Origin: Anaerolineaceae bacterium 4572_78
Lineage (GTDB): Bacteria > Chloroflexota > Anaerolineae > 4572-78
Length of the DNA stretch: 61,769 nt
Assembly: GCA_002084875.1 (NCBI GenBank)
Contig: NBMH01000002.1
Span: 1 to 61,769 of the forward strand
Reading direction: 5' to 3'
The translations under genes were made by a program, and so were the position numbers. The notes beneath the pieces were generated by a model. It saw only the letters and a program-made list of their open reading frames with translations, did no database searches and was not told the origin of the DNA. Of the stretch, positions 8,557-19,052 are shown piece by piece; positions within the stretch are counted from its first letter, which is position 1, and the number at the start of each line of letters is the position of its first letter.

Positions 8557-11438
8557 ACAGCTATCTGACACACCAGCATGTAAATTTACAGATATACATA
8601 CTAGAGTTTTTTATTCATTACTTGCCTGATTTAGGAACTAGAGTTGGTTTAACAGTGGTGAGTGTTGTTATTTCAATGAGGGTAGCTAGGATTGTTCAGT
8701 CTCACATTGAACGAGTTTTGATGAATTTGAAAGAAAATGCGAAGAGACATGATGACATTCAACAGGAAAACAAATTTGTCGAAACGTTTTTTGTCACCTT
8801 AAACAAAATCCAAATCAACACTATTCGTTTATTTGTGCTTGTCATAGCAATATGGATGATTCCTATACCGTATCTCATTTTCACTTATCTTTTCATAATT
8901 CTGAAAATTTATCTCATTGTTACCATCGGTTTGTTAATCGCCAAATCAATGTCGTTTTTGGTTGATGTATTTATTGTCATGGTCAAAAAATATGCAAGTA
9001 TAGAAACACTACATGCTATTATCGCCTGGACAAAAATACTTCCTTCTAAAATCGTTATCTTTATCAGACGCATGCCGAGACACATTTCGCAACAACTATC
9101 TACTTGGATATCAGCATTTGTTGAAAATAATAGGGCATACTCACAACAGATAAGACAACAATTACATGAGACAGTATCTCAAAAAAAGGCACTACCCCCA
9201 CAAGAAGGGTCATTTGAAACAGCAGATGAATCTATCATACCTGCTGACACCTTACATGAACAAACTCTTACTGATGAAACTGCATTGGATGTAGAGGAAA
9301 TCTTTGAAACATTCAACATAGCAGAAGAATTTATCCCATTGAGTCAAATATCGGCTGAACCCGAACCCGTTCAGGCTAAAACCCATCATAAAGAAAAAGG
9401 AGCATTACTTGATGACCTAGATGATATTCTGTCGCAAGGTACCGAATTAGAAAAAATACCGACCAACTTTCTAGGCTTAGTTAAACAGTTATTGACCTAC
9501 ACCACTTATTTTGTAACTGGAACATTATTAACTCACCAATTGATTGATGTTTTACCTCCATACATTTATGAAATAGCATTGACAGTATTAAATATCTATC
9601 TGATATTTTCAGTTGGCGGAATACTGCTTAAAATGTCTCCCATGCTAGTTGATAATTTCCACAAATTACACATACCATTTCGAGGTTTCCCTACCGCACA
9701 GGTTAGTCAGGTAATAAAACCTGCCCTACTGACTGACAAACTTTATAACATGTTGGATGAGCATGTCCATTATCTTGAAAAAGCGGTGCAATTTTGGCAT
9801 GGTTTTATTTCACTTCTTAGCTGGTTTTGGCAATATATTATCAATATAAGTCATGAGCTTATTCCAATTGTCAAAAGAACGGCGACATACATTATCTGTG
9901 CCGCTGTCGTAAATCTGACAACTCAACAACTTGTCCCATTTTTGCTACCTACTACAATTAACACCATCTTCATAGTAATTAACATGTTTTTGATTCTTTC
10001 ACTGGGCTGGCTATTGATTAAAGCAATAATGATAATAACGCATGAACTTGACAATATATCTGAAAATTACCTGAAGTTTGCTAGACAACGCTCCTTTTAT
10101 GGTTACATGCAAAAAAGTGTACCAGCTTTTAACATCTTATTAGATTACGTACTTAAAATCAGCGGTGGAATAATGCTCCTCCTACGCCAAGCAGTGGTAT
10201 ATACCATGTATGCTACTGTGTGTTATTTAACAACACAACAATTGGTTACTACTTTTTCAGCCGATGTGACTTACCTATTATTTACTGCTATAAAAGTAGG
10301 ATTGATAATGGCAATAGGACATGTATTGACAAAAGCTACAAATATTATTATTGATGGCATGAGCGAGTTGAGCCACGAATACATAAAACAGCGATTTAAC
10401 ATTGAGGAACTTCATGACAAAATTGTAATACTGTTGCCCGTGCTTAAGAGTACGCTAAAATATCTTATTTATACCACAGCAGGAATATTAGCCATTAATC
10501 AAGTTGATTTCCTAAAAGAATATATCGATTATACCATACTGCTTGTTAAAGTACTTGCCATTTATTTCGGCAGTAGAGTCATGGTTGAATCAGTTGACCT
10601 CGTTATTCATAAACAACTTCTTGCTCATGATGATTTAGCAGATGATATCTTATGGCAACAACGTTTGACAATGGCACCCTTGATTAGTAGTGCTTCTCGC
10701 TATGCTATCTATTTTGCTACTTCCTTATATATATTACACACACTTGGCTACGATATAACAATTATCCTAGCAGGTCTTGGTGGGATAGGGCTTGTTGTTG
10801 GTTTAGGTGCCCAGCCAGTTGTTACGGACTTGGTATCGGGTGCATTTGTTTTATTTGAAAATTTGTATCTTGTGGGTGATTATATTGAAACAGGAAATGC
10901 AAAGGGTATCGTTGAGGCAATTGATATTCGTACCACCCGTTTACGCAATCCCGACGGGCAACTGCACATCATCCGAAATGGACAGATTGGTGATATAATC
11001 AATTATTCAAAAGGATATGTCTTTGCTGTAGTGGAAATTGGTGTATCCGATGAATTAGACATGGATTATGTCTATAAGATACTTGAGGAAGCTGGACGGA
11101 GGTTAAAAGATTGTAACGAAGCTGTGTTGGAACCGACAGTAGTTGAAGGTATTGAAAGTTTTGGCGAGTCGGAAATGATTATCCGTACCGTAACAAAAAC
11201 AAAACCAGGTAGCCATGACGAAGTAAGCCGTGAATTGCGACGATTATTCAAAGAAATATTCGATGAGAAAAACATTTCCATGCCTATGATAGAACGAGCT
11301 TTCGTTGTTAAGTCAGTCGAAGAACATGAACACAAAAAAATACCTACAAGTGTGGTTTCATTTTTGTCAATGTCAAGCTTAGCCATCAATAGAAAGAGAG
11401 CGATAAATATTGCTCAAGGTCATCGTAAAAGATATTAA
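8529..11438 (+). CDS. Large MscS-family mechanosensitive channel protein
   Basis: 969 residues from TTG 8529. There are about ten hydrophobic segments, a long acidic cytoplasmic insertion at about 225-310, and a C-terminal MscS domain. The pore-lining helix and beta domain are recognisable: GLGGIGLVVGLGAQ, then DLVSGAFVLFENLYLVGDYIE. Such channels open on membrane tension. The start is doubtful. An ATG at 8431 with AAGAAAGGA in front opens a 41-codon frame in another phase, and ATG 8388 is in phase but hits TAA at 8454. The frame before 8529 (GLLFLCILLGITAISLN) looks like genuine coding sequence, so a frameshift near 8500 is likely. Confidence 0.78.
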   Translation: MLGITAISLNSYLTHQHVNLQIYILEFFIHYLPDLGTRVGLTVVSVVISMRVARIVQSHIERVLMNLKENAKRHDDIQQENKFVETFFVTLNKIQINTIRLFVLVIAIWMIPIPYLIFTYLFIILKIYLIVTIGLLIAKSMSFLVDVFIVMVKKYASIETLHAIIAWTKILPSKIVIFIRRMPRHISQQLSTWISAFVENNRAYSQQIRQQLHETVSQKKALPPQEGSFETADESIIPADTLHEQTLTDETALDVEEIFETFNIAEEFIPLSQISAEPEPVQAKTHHKEKGALLDDLDDILSQGTELEKIPTNFLGLVKQLLTYTTYFVTGTLLTHQLIDVLPPYIYEIALTVLNIYLIFSVGGILLKMSPMLVDNFHKLHIPFRGFPTAQVSQVIKPALLTDKLYNMLDEHVHYLEKAVQFWHGFISLLSWFWQYIINISHELIPIVKRTATYIICAAVVNLTTQQLVPFLLPTTINTIFIVINMFLILSLGWLLIKAIMIITHELDNISENYLKFARQRSFYGYMQKSVPAFNILLDYVLKISGGIMLLLRQAVVYTMYATVCYLTTQQLVTTFSADVTYLLFTAIKVGLIMAIGHVLTKATNIIIDGMSELSHEYIKQRFNIEELHDKIVILLPVLKSTLKYLIYTTAGILAINQVDFLKEYIDYTILLVKVLAIYFGSRVMVESVDLVIHKQLLAHDDLADDILWQQRLTMAPLISSASRYAIYFATSLYILHTLGYDITIILAGLGGIGLVVGLGAQPVVTDLVSGAFVLFENLYLVGDYIETGNAKGIVEAIDIRTTRLRNPDGQLHIIRNGQIGDIINYSKGYVFAVVEIGVSDELDMDYVYKILEEAGRRLKDCNEAVLEPTVVEGIESFGESEMIIRTVTKTKPGSHDEVSRELRRLFKEIFDEKNISMPMIERAFVVKSVEEHEHKKIPTSVVSFLSMSSLAINRKRAINIAQGHRKRY

Positions 11439-11484
11439 AAATTCACTTCCCTTGTTAGTTCGGGTTGTTCAATGTTAGTTGTAG

Positions 11485-11504
11485 GGGCGTATGGCCATAC
11501 GCCC
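11485..11504. repeat. 20-base perfect palindrome (TAGGGGC family)
   Basis: GGGCGTATGG followed by CCATACGCCC, preceded by TTCAATGTTAGTTGTAG. Almost the same prefix occurs at 55921-55945 before GGGGCGGCC, and a related palindrome lies at 38099-38125, so this is a dispersed repeat family. Confidence 0.6.
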
Positions 11505-11514
11505 TTACTATAAT

Positions 11515-11543
11515 TTGCAAATCAACCCATATTGCGTTAAACT
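11515..11543 (+). promoter_or_regulatory. Promoter placing the start site at the ATG (leaderless transcript)
   Basis: TTGCAA (11515-11520) and TAAACT (11538-11543) are 17 bases apart. The ATG at 11551 follows the -10 box by seven bases, so transcription should begin at or next to the start codon. No Shine-Dalgarno is present. Confidence 0.45.
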
Positions 11544-11550
11544 ATAACCA

Positions 11551-11925
11551 ATGAAAAATTATATTACAGATGTACTGCATCGTCTCTCGAGACACTGGCA
11601 AACAATCAAAATACGAATGGACGAAAGAGGCATGTCTCCCGATATATCCCAACATATCGTTGATATATTAAGGACAATAACTACTGATGGCTTGCCTGTA
11701 GGAAAAGAACAGGCATATAATTTAGGACAAATATTACAAAAAAACAAAGTCCATTTTTCAGTAGCCATTGGAGGCATATATCATTTTCGCAAGGTAAGCC
11801 ATCCATTTCTGTTGCGAGAATATGAAAGCTTGGAAGGATATTTAGCAGGACTGCAACACATGGAGGATATTTATCATATCATGCTTTTAGCAATTAGCGA
11901 AGGATATCAGGAGTCCCAAACTTGA
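11551..11925 (+). CDS. Hypothetical helical protein
   Basis: 124 residues, mostly alpha-helical by composition, with no signal peptide or membrane segment. I do not recognise the family; the all-helical layout is faintly like the N-terminal sensor domains of RsbR-type proteins, but that is only a guess. The gene seems to be expressed from a leaderless transcript. Its TGA stop lies in the centre of a perfect hairpin, CCCAAACTT-G-AAGTTTGGG at 11915-11933, so termination of translation and the hairpin coincide. Confidence 0.5.
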   Translation: MKNYITDVLHRLSRHWQTIKIRMDERGMSPDISQHIVDILRTITTDGLPVGKEQAYNLGQILQKNKVHFSVAIGGIYHFRKVSHPFLLREYESLEGYLAGLQHMEDIYHIMLLAISEGYQESQT

Positions 11926-11960
11926 AGTTTGGGGGCGGAGTGTAATAGCTTGGGCTATTG
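11915..11960. repeat. Two adjacent hairpins after the unknown gene
   Basis: CCCAAACTT/AAGTTTGGG (11915-11933) is followed by AATAGC-TTGG-GCTATT (11944-11959) inside a GGAGTG...TTGCA frame. The second belongs to the GGAGTGCAA/TTGCACTCC family seen also at 24811-24842 and near 54832-54856. It may act as a terminator, although no T-tract follows directly. Confidence 0.45.
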
Positions 11961-12003
11961 CATGAAAAAGCTCAATCTTTTTTGCTCCTGCTGAAATTAA
12001 CAC

Positions 12004-12990
12004 ATGACAAGTATAATCCTTATTTTTGTAATTGCATTTTCTTTCGGCATTGTAGGAACACCGATTGCTCGAAAAATAGCCATAAAACTAGGGCTTATTT
12101 CCATTCCTAGAGATGACCGTGCACACAAAATTCCCACAGCTTTAATGGGTGGCGTGGCAATTTATGCGGCGGCTATTAGTGCTTTGCTGATAATTACGGC
12201 AGTGGTCGTGTTTTTTATTAAAGGTAATCCATTTCGTATATCGGAATTTTTGGGTATTTTGATTGGGGCTTCCCTTATCGCTATCGTTGGGCTTTGGGAT
12301 GACAACAAACCACTTTCTCCACCCATTAAACTAGGTGCTGAATTTGTGCCAGCGATTATAGCCTTTGTTGTGGGAGCTAACATTCAAATTAATCTGTTTG
12401 GCTCCGAACCATTGAACATGACAGTTAATTTTATCCTAACCACATGTTGGATTTTGTACATCACCAATGCCATTAACTTTCTCGATAATTCCGATGGTGT
12501 AGCAGCCATGACCTGTGCGACCACGAGTGCCATTTTTCTGTTAATCGCAGTATTGAATGGTCAACAACTCGTATCAGTCTTGGCTGCCGCAGTCTTGGGT
12601 GCAAGTTTAAGTTTTGCCCGTTACAATCTCCCTTTACCAAAAAGCACAATATTTATGGGAGATTCAGGGTCACTTTTTCTTGGGTATCTTTTAGCAATTT
12701 TAGTCATTTCGCGTTTTCGGCGTGGAGTCTCATTTTTTCAAGGTGGGATAGACCATACTACGCATCGTTTGGCTCGATTAGGAATGACAAATTTATCGGT
12801 GGCATTAGCCATTAGCTTAATCAATTGTGCTTTAGGTTTAATCGCAATTTTCACTACCCAGGCCGAACTTGCAGAAGCTTACGCTATTGCCATGTCATTA
12901 GTTGGGTTAGCTATTTATATTTTATGGCGTATAGAATTTGTCGCTTCATACAAATTTCGGACAGGAAAATCAGGAACGAAAAATGATTGA
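12004..12990 (+). CDS. Undecaprenyl-phosphate sugar-1-phosphate transferase (WecA/TagO/MraY-like)
   Basis: 328 residues and about ten membrane segments. The family motifs are in order: DDRAHKIPTALMGG, the catalytic acidic pair GLWDD, NAINFLDNSDG, and MGDSGSLFLGY. These enzymes move a sugar-1-phosphate from a UDP-sugar to undecaprenyl phosphate, starting a cell-surface polymer. The WecA/TagO branch is more likely than MraY, because no peptidoglycan genes are nearby while the downstream gene is an FkbM methyltransferase and a glycosyltransferase relic follows. No clear Shine-Dalgarno precedes the ATG. The stop overlaps the next start (ATGATTGA), so the two are translationally coupled. Confidence 0.85.
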   Translation: MTSIILIFVIAFSFGIVGTPIARKIAIKLGLISIPRDDRAHKIPTALMGGVAIYAAAISALLIITAVVVFFIKGNPFRISEFLGILIGASLIAIVGLWDDNKPLSPPIKLGAEFVPAIIAFVVGANIQINLFGSEPLNMTVNFILTTCWILYITNAINFLDNSDGVAAMTCATTSAIFLLIAVLNGQQLVSVLAAAVLGASLSFARYNLPLPKSTIFMGDSGSLFLGYLLAILVISRFRRGVSFFQGGIDHTTHRLARLGMTNLSVALAISLINCALGLIAIFTTQAELAEAYAIAMSLVGLAIYILWRIEFVASYKFRTGKSGTKND

Positions 12991-13822
12991 AACCTTTATA
13001 CAATACTTAGACCGTTTACAACTTATCAAGCATATAACTGCTTTTATTAACGCTATTCCATTTCCATACAGCCATTTGCCTGTCAGTGTGCATGGACATA
13101 AAATGACCGCTCATAAGTCAGACCGTTATTTAGCATTATGGTTGTGGAAATTGGGATTGCTAGGAAAAACAGAATTAACATTTTTAAGCAAACTTTGCCA
13201 GCCAAATATGCATATAGTAGATATTGGAGCAAACGTAGGGCTTTATTCATTGATTTTTGCCATGAACATAGGACAAAATGGGAAGGTCTGGGCATTTGAG
13301 CCTGATGTAGGAAATTTTGACATGCTCAAACGAAATATCCAACATAACCAATATTATAATATTATGCCTATTCAAAAAGCCGTTAGCAATCAATCAGGTA
13401 TTATAAAACTTTATATTTCTGATTATCATAATGGTGACCATCGCACCTATCAGACAACTGACAAACGAACAGCAATTGAAATTGAATCGGTCAGTTTAGA
13501 TGATTTTTTTGTCGCTGGAGAACGAATTGATTTAATTAAGATGGATATTCAAGGAGCAGAAGGCTTTGCTTTACAAGGGATGACACAAATATTAAAGAAC
13601 AATCCGCAGGTAAAAATTTTTACGGAGTTTTGGCCCTTTGGTTTACAGCAGGCAGGATTTGAGTCTGAAAAGATGATTAGCGATTTGCAGGCATGTGGAT
13701 TTAACATAAAGTACATGAGCTTAAAAACCAACACATGGAAAAATGTTGATAACCCTACAGAAGTTGTTACCGAGTTAGAACCCAATAAATATACAAATTT
13801 ATTAGTAGACCACAACCCCTAA
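12983..13822 (+). CDS. FkbM family methyltransferase
   Basis: 279 residues from ATG 12983, which overlaps the end of the preceding transferase; a start at 12938 would lie deep inside that gene. The SAM-binding motif is IVDIGANVGLYSL, followed by an acidic strand AFEPD and, further on, DLIKMDIQGAEG, the FkbM hallmark. FkbM enzymes O-methylate sugars or other natural products. With the upstream lipid-carrier transferase it probably decorates a surface glycan. Confidence 0.85.
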   Translation: MIETFIQYLDRLQLIKHITAFINAIPFPYSHLPVSVHGHKMTAHKSDRYLALWLWKLGLLGKTELTFLSKLCQPNMHIVDIGANVGLYSLIFAMNIGQNGKVWAFEPDVGNFDMLKRNIQHNQYYNIMPIQKAVSNQSGIIKLYISDYHNGDHRTYQTTDKRTAIEIESVSLDDFFVAGERIDLIKMDIQGAEGFALQGMTQILKNNPQVKIFTEFWPFGLQQAGFESEKMISDLQACGFNIKYMSLKTNTWKNVDNPTEVVTELEPNKYTNLLVDHNP

Positions 13823-13836
13823 GCCTCTTTCCCAAA

Positions 13837-15434
13837 CTAATTACGTATTTCTAGCACCACAATAAAATCTTGTTCGCTGTCAAAAATGGGCAATCGTTCT
13901 AAAGTAGCTAAATCATACATGCCAATGATAATTGTGTATATATCAGATGGAAGGTCATCAGGCAAAGGCACATCCACACGGTCAGTGATAATTTCGGCTA
14001 CCTGCCATGATGTCGTGGGCAAGTAACCATGTAGCGGTTGAGCATCCCAACTCGTTACCAATTGCCCATGAGAATTAAGTATTTGAGTAAAAATGGTATA
14101 ATCTTGATGTGGTTTATGCTTAGCCTGCCAATAAAACGTCATGGGCAAAGTTTCACCCTGAAATGGTGTTTCGGTATCAACATGAAATCCTTTCCAAATG
14201 ATGCTATCCCCCAATTGAACATGTTGCTCGTTAGGAATAGGATTATTTTTAGGAAAACGCCGCCCAAAATAAATGATGTGGTGTCCATCCCAGACTCGTT
14301 TTGTTAGGAAATTATCATCTAACCATGCTTCATATTCGGTCAGCCATATCAGCCGCAAACTCCATGAAGCAACGGCTTGCACCGAGTATGATTCCGATAG
14401 GCTAATCAAATTTCGAGAATTTTGTCGCCCTGCATTGATGGCAACTTGAGCAATATCTCCCAATTGCGGCGGTGCCTGCCGTTCAGCCATGAAAATTAGT
14501 AGTTGATTATCGCTAATGAGATTATCGTCATGACGGGTAACCGTTTTCAAAAAGTTGATAGCTTCGGCTTCACGTCCACCAGTACGAACATCGCGAGTGG
14601 TATTGTTTGTTTTGACCATGTTCGGCAATGAAAGCAGGTACATGCCGATAAAACATGCCCCAATTGCCGTAAATACTTTTTCGTTCATTTTTGATTTTTG
14701 CCATGTAAATAAGCCTGTGATAGATTGCCATAAGGCTATGCTCGCTAAAAGAACAATTGGCGGAAGTATTGCTAGAAGATGTTGTTCAAAAAGTGGTGTA
14801 TGACTCAAAAGAGTGATAATCGTAACGAATAACCACAACAAAATCCAGTAGCCGTAGCCGCAATTTCCAATTGCGAGTTTATATGATTGGAGGTTGTGAC
14901 TTCTAAATAACGAAATGGTACCGAGTATAGCTAGAAGCTAAATAACGAAATGGTACCGAGTATAGCTAGAAGAACAAGTTCTAAATTATCGCCGATGTAT
15001 GTCATTAACTGTGTAGCATTTTGGCTGATGCTGAGCGGGTGTGCCTGACGCAAATCAAGACGGAAGGTTACCATGGCATCATACAAACCATGACTTAGGG
15101 CTGTTTGCCAATTAGTAATGATTTTAGCAAGCCATGCTATGCCTAGTAAAGTAATGACACTCCAAAATATTGTCAGCCATCGTGCCGATTCAACTGATAT
15201 ACCTCCGATAAGAAAACTGGCAGTTATGGCACTTATGAAAAATGGACCCTGAACGGCTTTAGTATCACTATAGAGCGAATGTCCCATGTATTGATGTTTA
15301 GCCCACATCAGATATGTGCCTTCATCATTGAACGTTCCAAACGCATCCAAATTAGCACTCCGCCACCAAACCGATATAATTACAATCAGTATTAAAATTA
15401 TGATATTGCGATGACTATTACGAATAGTCATCAT
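13837..15434 (-). pseudogene. GT39/ArnT-like membrane glycosyltransferase, frameshifted by a 35-bp tandem duplication
   Basis: The N-terminal part (14931-15434) has a membrane segment and the loop FNDEGTYLMWAK, whose Asp-Glu pair is typical of GT39/GT83 enzymes that use lipid-linked sugars. The C-terminal part (13837-14841) has further membrane segments and a soluble domain. A perfect direct repeat of 35 bases (14903-14937 and 14938-14972) changes the frame by two and creates a stop. Removing one copy restores a continuous frame across LLAILGTISLF into LWLFVTIITLLSHTPLF. Compared with the family, several membrane helices also seem missing near residue 110. The start overlaps the end of the MCP gene, so both were one operon. 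Confidence 0.75.
14903..14972. repeat. Perfect 2 x 35-bp tandem duplication
   Basis: The 35-base unit beginning CTAAATAACG and ending GCTAGAAG occurs twice head to tail. It lies inside the glycosyltransferase relic and is the direct cause of its frameshift. Confidence 0.95.
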
Positions 15435-17877
15435 AACCACCATCCGTTTTATCAAACTTAAATTGGTCTACTAATTTTTGAAGTGTTTGTGCCATCTCAC
15501 TCAACATTTGGGCAGAGTTACTCACCTCATCAACTTGATTGCTCATTTCTGTTGTAGCGACAGTTACCACCTTGACAAACGTTCCCTCTTCTTTGCTGAC
15601 ACGGGCGACATCTTCAATGGCGTATAAAACTTCGGTGGTATTTGCGGACATCTGTTGTGAGGCGGCTGAATTTTCTTCTACCACGGCTGAAAGACTGTGC
15701 ATGGCACTTAGTAATCCTTTTGATGACTCGCTGATGATACTAGATTCTTCGGCAATTGCTTGTACTTGTTCGTTGACCATTTCGACGGCTTGCAAAATGA
15801 GGTCAAGAGCCTGCCCTGCATCATTTGCTTGTTCGACACCCGTTTCGACTTCAATGGTACTCTCTTGCATGGCAGCAACCGCATCGTCAACAGTTTGTTG
15901 AATGCCTTGCACTAATTGTGTAATTTCTTGAGTTGCTTGAGCAGATTGTTCAGCTAATTTACGTACCTCGTCAGCTACGATAGCAAATCCCTTGCCATGC
16001 TCACCTGCTCTAGCGGCTTCGATGTTGGCGTTCAGTGCCAACAAGTTTGTTTGGGTAGCGATGTCATCAATGGTACTGACAATGCTGCCAATTTGTTGAG
16101 AACGCATGCCCATTTCGCGTACACTTTTAGCCGAAAGCAATACCTTTTCTTTAATATTTTTCATGCTACGAATAGTTGCATCGATAGTTTCGGTACTTGC
16201 TTGAGCAACACTTGCCGCTTCAGCTACAATATCTGCTCCGACATAAGCATTATTGGCAATTTGCTCAATGGCATGCGATATTTCATCAGTGATTGTCAAT
16301 GATTCATGAATGGAGGTTGCCTGGTCTTGGGCTCCCGTAGCAATACTCTCAATTGCCCTTGTAACATGTTCTACCATGCTGGTAGCATTTTCTGTATTTG
16401 TTACTTGTTGGGTTATGCCGACTGCTATCTCATAAATAGATGTTGTTACTTGGCTTGCCGCATCACGGGTTTGGCTGACACTATCAGCAAGTTGGGTCGA
16501 AGTTCTATCCACTTGCTCGGCATTGATTGCCACTTGCCCAATCAATCTTCTTAAGTTAGACATGGTTTGTTCAAATGCTTCGCCCGCATCATGTACTTCA
16601 CGAACCATTGTATTAAATGCCTCTGCCATTTGAGAAATTTCGTCTTCTGATTTCACTTTGACAGGATGAGCTAAGATAGAAAAATCTCCGCTTAGGTCTC
16701 CTTCGGCGAGTTGCTGTAAAGCTTTCTTTAATTCAAAAATATCATGACAGGCAATAAAAGTAACAAGTTCGGTAACTTCTACCACACGCCCACTGATGGA
16801 ACTTGCCATCCTAAGAGCCAGTAACACCCCAAGCAAAATCACAAAAACGCTGGTAAATAGCAAAACTGAACCAACCGTATTAATCAAACCTTCGGCAAGT
16901 TTTTGAGTTGCGATTTGCTCTTGTATGGAGGCATCCCGAATTTCTAGCAGAAGTGTCCCCGCCCTATCTACGATTCCTTGATAAATTTCAATACTTTTGA
17001 CAACTTCTCGTTCTATGTTAACTAATCTATCAAACGAGTCTTGATAATTATCAACTAACTGAATTAACTCTGCTTTCTCAGCCGCATTTAAGCTAGTAGC
17101 ATTCACATCATGCTTAAATTGTTCAACGGTTTTTTGTAGATTTCTTACATCCTCCCTATCTTTGTGCAGTAAATATTCTTTTTCATAATGGCGCAGGGTC
17201 AGCATGTCAATAATCAATTGATTTAAGTTTTTCTCGGTAACAATGGTTTGAATGTCATGGGCTTTTTGACGAAAATCTCCCTCAATGCCTGAATCGTCAT
17301 TTCCCTGTTCTTCAATTTTTTCAACAGCGAATAAAAAATTACTTTTGTAACCGTTTGCTTTTTGGATAATCACCTTAACATCTGCCAAACTCGTTTGATA
17401 ATCATTTAATTGTTGTTTGAGTGTATCACGACGCCCTGTAGCAATATCTAAAAGAGTATCATTCCAATCAACATATTGGATAATGTCATCCCAAAATTTG
17501 ATTTTATTATTTAAATTCTCAATGGCATTACTATCCATTTCTAATTTGCCACGTATCTCCTCCATCTTTGTCGTAATGGTAGTAACTTGCGTTTCCAATA
17601 TGTTTACATACTGTTTTCGAGCCTCCTCAAAACCAATTGTTTTACGATAAAGAAAATAATCTTTTTCTGCTTGTCGGGCTGTAAGAAAAGCACTATTACT
17701 TTCTAAAGTAAGTTGAGTTATTTTTACATCGACTTCAAAAAGGTCTTCAATTGTAATTTTAGCCAGATACTGACTAACAAGTGCAATTACACTGACAATT
17801 ACCGTTAGGCAAATGATTGTTAAAAAAACCGTAATCAATTTACCGCGTATCTTAAGATTATGAAACCAATTTAACAT
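15418..17877 (-). CDS. Methyl-accepting chemotaxis protein
   Basis: 819 residues. A membrane segment at about 13-36 is followed by a 300-residue extracytoplasmic helical sensor, a second membrane segment at about 330-352, and a HAMP region with an extended linker. The C-terminal signalling hairpin contains [32 protein letters not shown] (in pieces: [15 protein letters not shown], then [16 protein letters not shown]), the CheA/CheW-binding tip. It senses a ligand or membrane state and controls CheA. AGGAG precedes the ATG. No che genes are in the window. The stop overlaps the next gene. Confidence 0.93.
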   Translation of the reverse strand: MLNWFHNLKIRGKLITVFLTIICLTVIVSVIALVSQYLAKITIEDLFEVDVKITQLTLESNSAFLTARQAEKDYFLYRKTIGFEEARKQYVNILETQVTTITTKMEEIRGKLEMDSNAIENLNNKIKFWDDIIQYVDWNDTLLDIATGRRDTLKQQLNDYQTSLADVKVIIQKANGYKSNFLFAVEKIEEQGNDDSGIEGDFRQKAHDIQTIVTEKNLNQLIIDMLTLRHYEKEYLLHKDREDVRNLQKTVEQFKHDVNATSLNAAEKAELIQLVDNYQDSFDRLVNIEREVVKSIEIYQGIVDRAGTLLLEIRDASIQEQIATQKLAEGLINTVGSVLLFTSVFVILLGVLLALRMASSISGRVVEVTELVTFIACHDIFELKKALQQLAEGDLSGDFSILAHPVKVKSEDEISQMAEAFNTMVREVHDAGEAFEQTMSNLRRLIGQVAINAEQVDRTSTQLADSVSQTRDAASQVTTSIYEIAVGITQQVTNTENATSMVEHVTRAIESIATGAQDQATSIHESLTITDEISHAIEQIANNAYVGADIVAEAASVAQASTETIDATIRSMKNIKEKVLLSAKSVREMGMRSQQIGSIVSTIDDIATQTNLLALNANIEAARAGEHGKGFAIVADEVRKLAEQSAQATQEITQLVQGIQQTVDDAVAAMQESTIEVETGVEQANDAGQALDLILQAVEMVNEQVQAIAEESSIISESSKGLLSAMHSLSAVVEENSAASQQMSANTTEVLYAIEDVARVSKEEGTFVKVVTVATTEMSNQVDEVSNSAQMLSEMAQTLQKLVDQFKFDKTDGGYDDYS

Positions 17878-17925
17878 TTAATCTCCTAAACTTGTTGAGA
17901 AACAGGATGACCGAGATATACTCCG

Positions 17926-18124
17926 TTAAGCAGGGGCAGGCAGGTTTGATTTGATAGTTTCAATAAATGCAGTTCCCTGTTCTTGCCAGCCATGTTTTGT
18001 TATTTTTCTCGTATAGCCTTACCATTGCTTGAGATTTATGTTGACTTCTTTTCATGTTTGCCATGTGAAATCCCATGTCGAACTTCGATACAAACTTTGC
18101 CATGCGACTGCCCATTTTGAACAT
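17926..18124 (-). pseudogene. Possible small basic gene or gene remnant
   Basis: ATG 18124 opens a 54-codon frame of Met-, Lys- and Arg-rich sequence ending at TGA 17960. A shift of frame inside it continues with WQEQGTAFIETI and ends at 17926, which reads like the tail of a real protein. There is only a weak Shine-Dalgarno (AAGAAAG). I see no other gene in the 313-base gap between the MCP and the DUF488 cassette. I do not recognise the product. Confidence 0.25.
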
Positions 18125-18190
18125 GAATGCAACTTTCTTATGAGGCTGATTGTGGTATGATGCCCTCGATTGTACAAAATCAAACCTTAC

Positions 18191-19045
18191 TTACAAATTG
18201 AATGATAATAGCTGATGCGAAATAAATGGAGGATAAAAAACACCGATAATAATAAATGGGTTAGGTGCTTTGATATGATTAGCTATTGTCGTACCTACAA
18301 ACAGATGTAAATCCTTTTTAAAAAATTCGGTTTCGTATTTCTGACGTACCAATTTATTTGCCTCAATCTCATCGCTCTCTGCTTGTGCTAAACAATTCCA
18401 ATACAACGCTCCAATTTCCCAATCACCTATCATCATTCTTCTTGGTTTATAGTCACCTTCGGTTAAAAAATGGTAGTAGTATTTGTATGGCAGTTTTCGT
18501 ACAATTTGCAATTCTCGGCTTTGTTTATCCCTGTCTGTGTCGAAAAGACTCAGTTGCCTAAGTCTATCTCTCATACTCTGTTTCCATTCTCTTTCAGCCT
18601 CCTTAATTTCAAACTTTACCATTTCTTTTGGTTTAACCGTTGCAAGCGACTTCCAGTTACGTTTTTTAGCTAGTGCGATTAAATCTTCCATAGATACGAA
18701 TACTTCTCTAAGAGCAAAAGTTTTGCGTTCACTCCAATCTCTTTTTTTACCTGTACCAATCTTATCTAAAATTTTTATCTTCTCATCTATACCTTGCTCT
18801 GGCATGTAACTTTCTTGTCGAAAGTCTTTTTTCTTTCTAACCAAATCGAGTTGAATCCAGTCGTATTTCTTGTACTGTTGGGCATAAGGCAATGCTCGAA
18901 ATTTTATGGGATAAATCCTTATCCATTCTCCACTCTCAAGAAAACCAGCATTGCACATCAATTCATCATACTTAACTGATGGATTTGGGTATGTTTTAAC
19001 AGTAATTAACACTTTCGCTTTTGGAATTTTTTCTGGTAAATACAT
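18191..19045 (-). CDS. Conserved hypothetical partner of the DUF488 protein
   Basis: 284 residues from ATG 19045, chosen because AGGAGA lies just upstream and because a longer start would overlap the preceding gene by 90 bases. It is basic, with no membrane segment. The N-terminus (KAKVLITVKTYPNPS) looks like a beta strand and loop, and a positively charged middle carries EWKQSMRDRLRQLSLF. The two genes are separated by seven bases, so they form one operon. Function unknown; I infer that it works with the DUF488 protein on nucleic acid. Confidence 0.6.
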   Translation of the reverse strand: MYLPEKIPKAKVLITVKTYPNPSVKYDELMCNAGFLESGEWIRIYPIKFRALPYAQQYKKYDWIQLDLVRKKKDFRQESYMPEQGIDEKIKILDKIGTGKKRDWSERKTFALREVFVSMEDLIALAKKRNWKSLATVKPKEMVKFEIKEAEREWKQSMRDRLRQLSLFDTDRDKQSRELQIVRKLPYKYYYHFLTEGDYKPRRMMIGDWEIGALYWNCLAQAESDEIEANKLVRQKYETEFFKKDLHLFVGTTIANHIKAPNPFIIIGVFYPPFISHQLLSFNL

Positions 19046-19052
19046 TCTCTCC

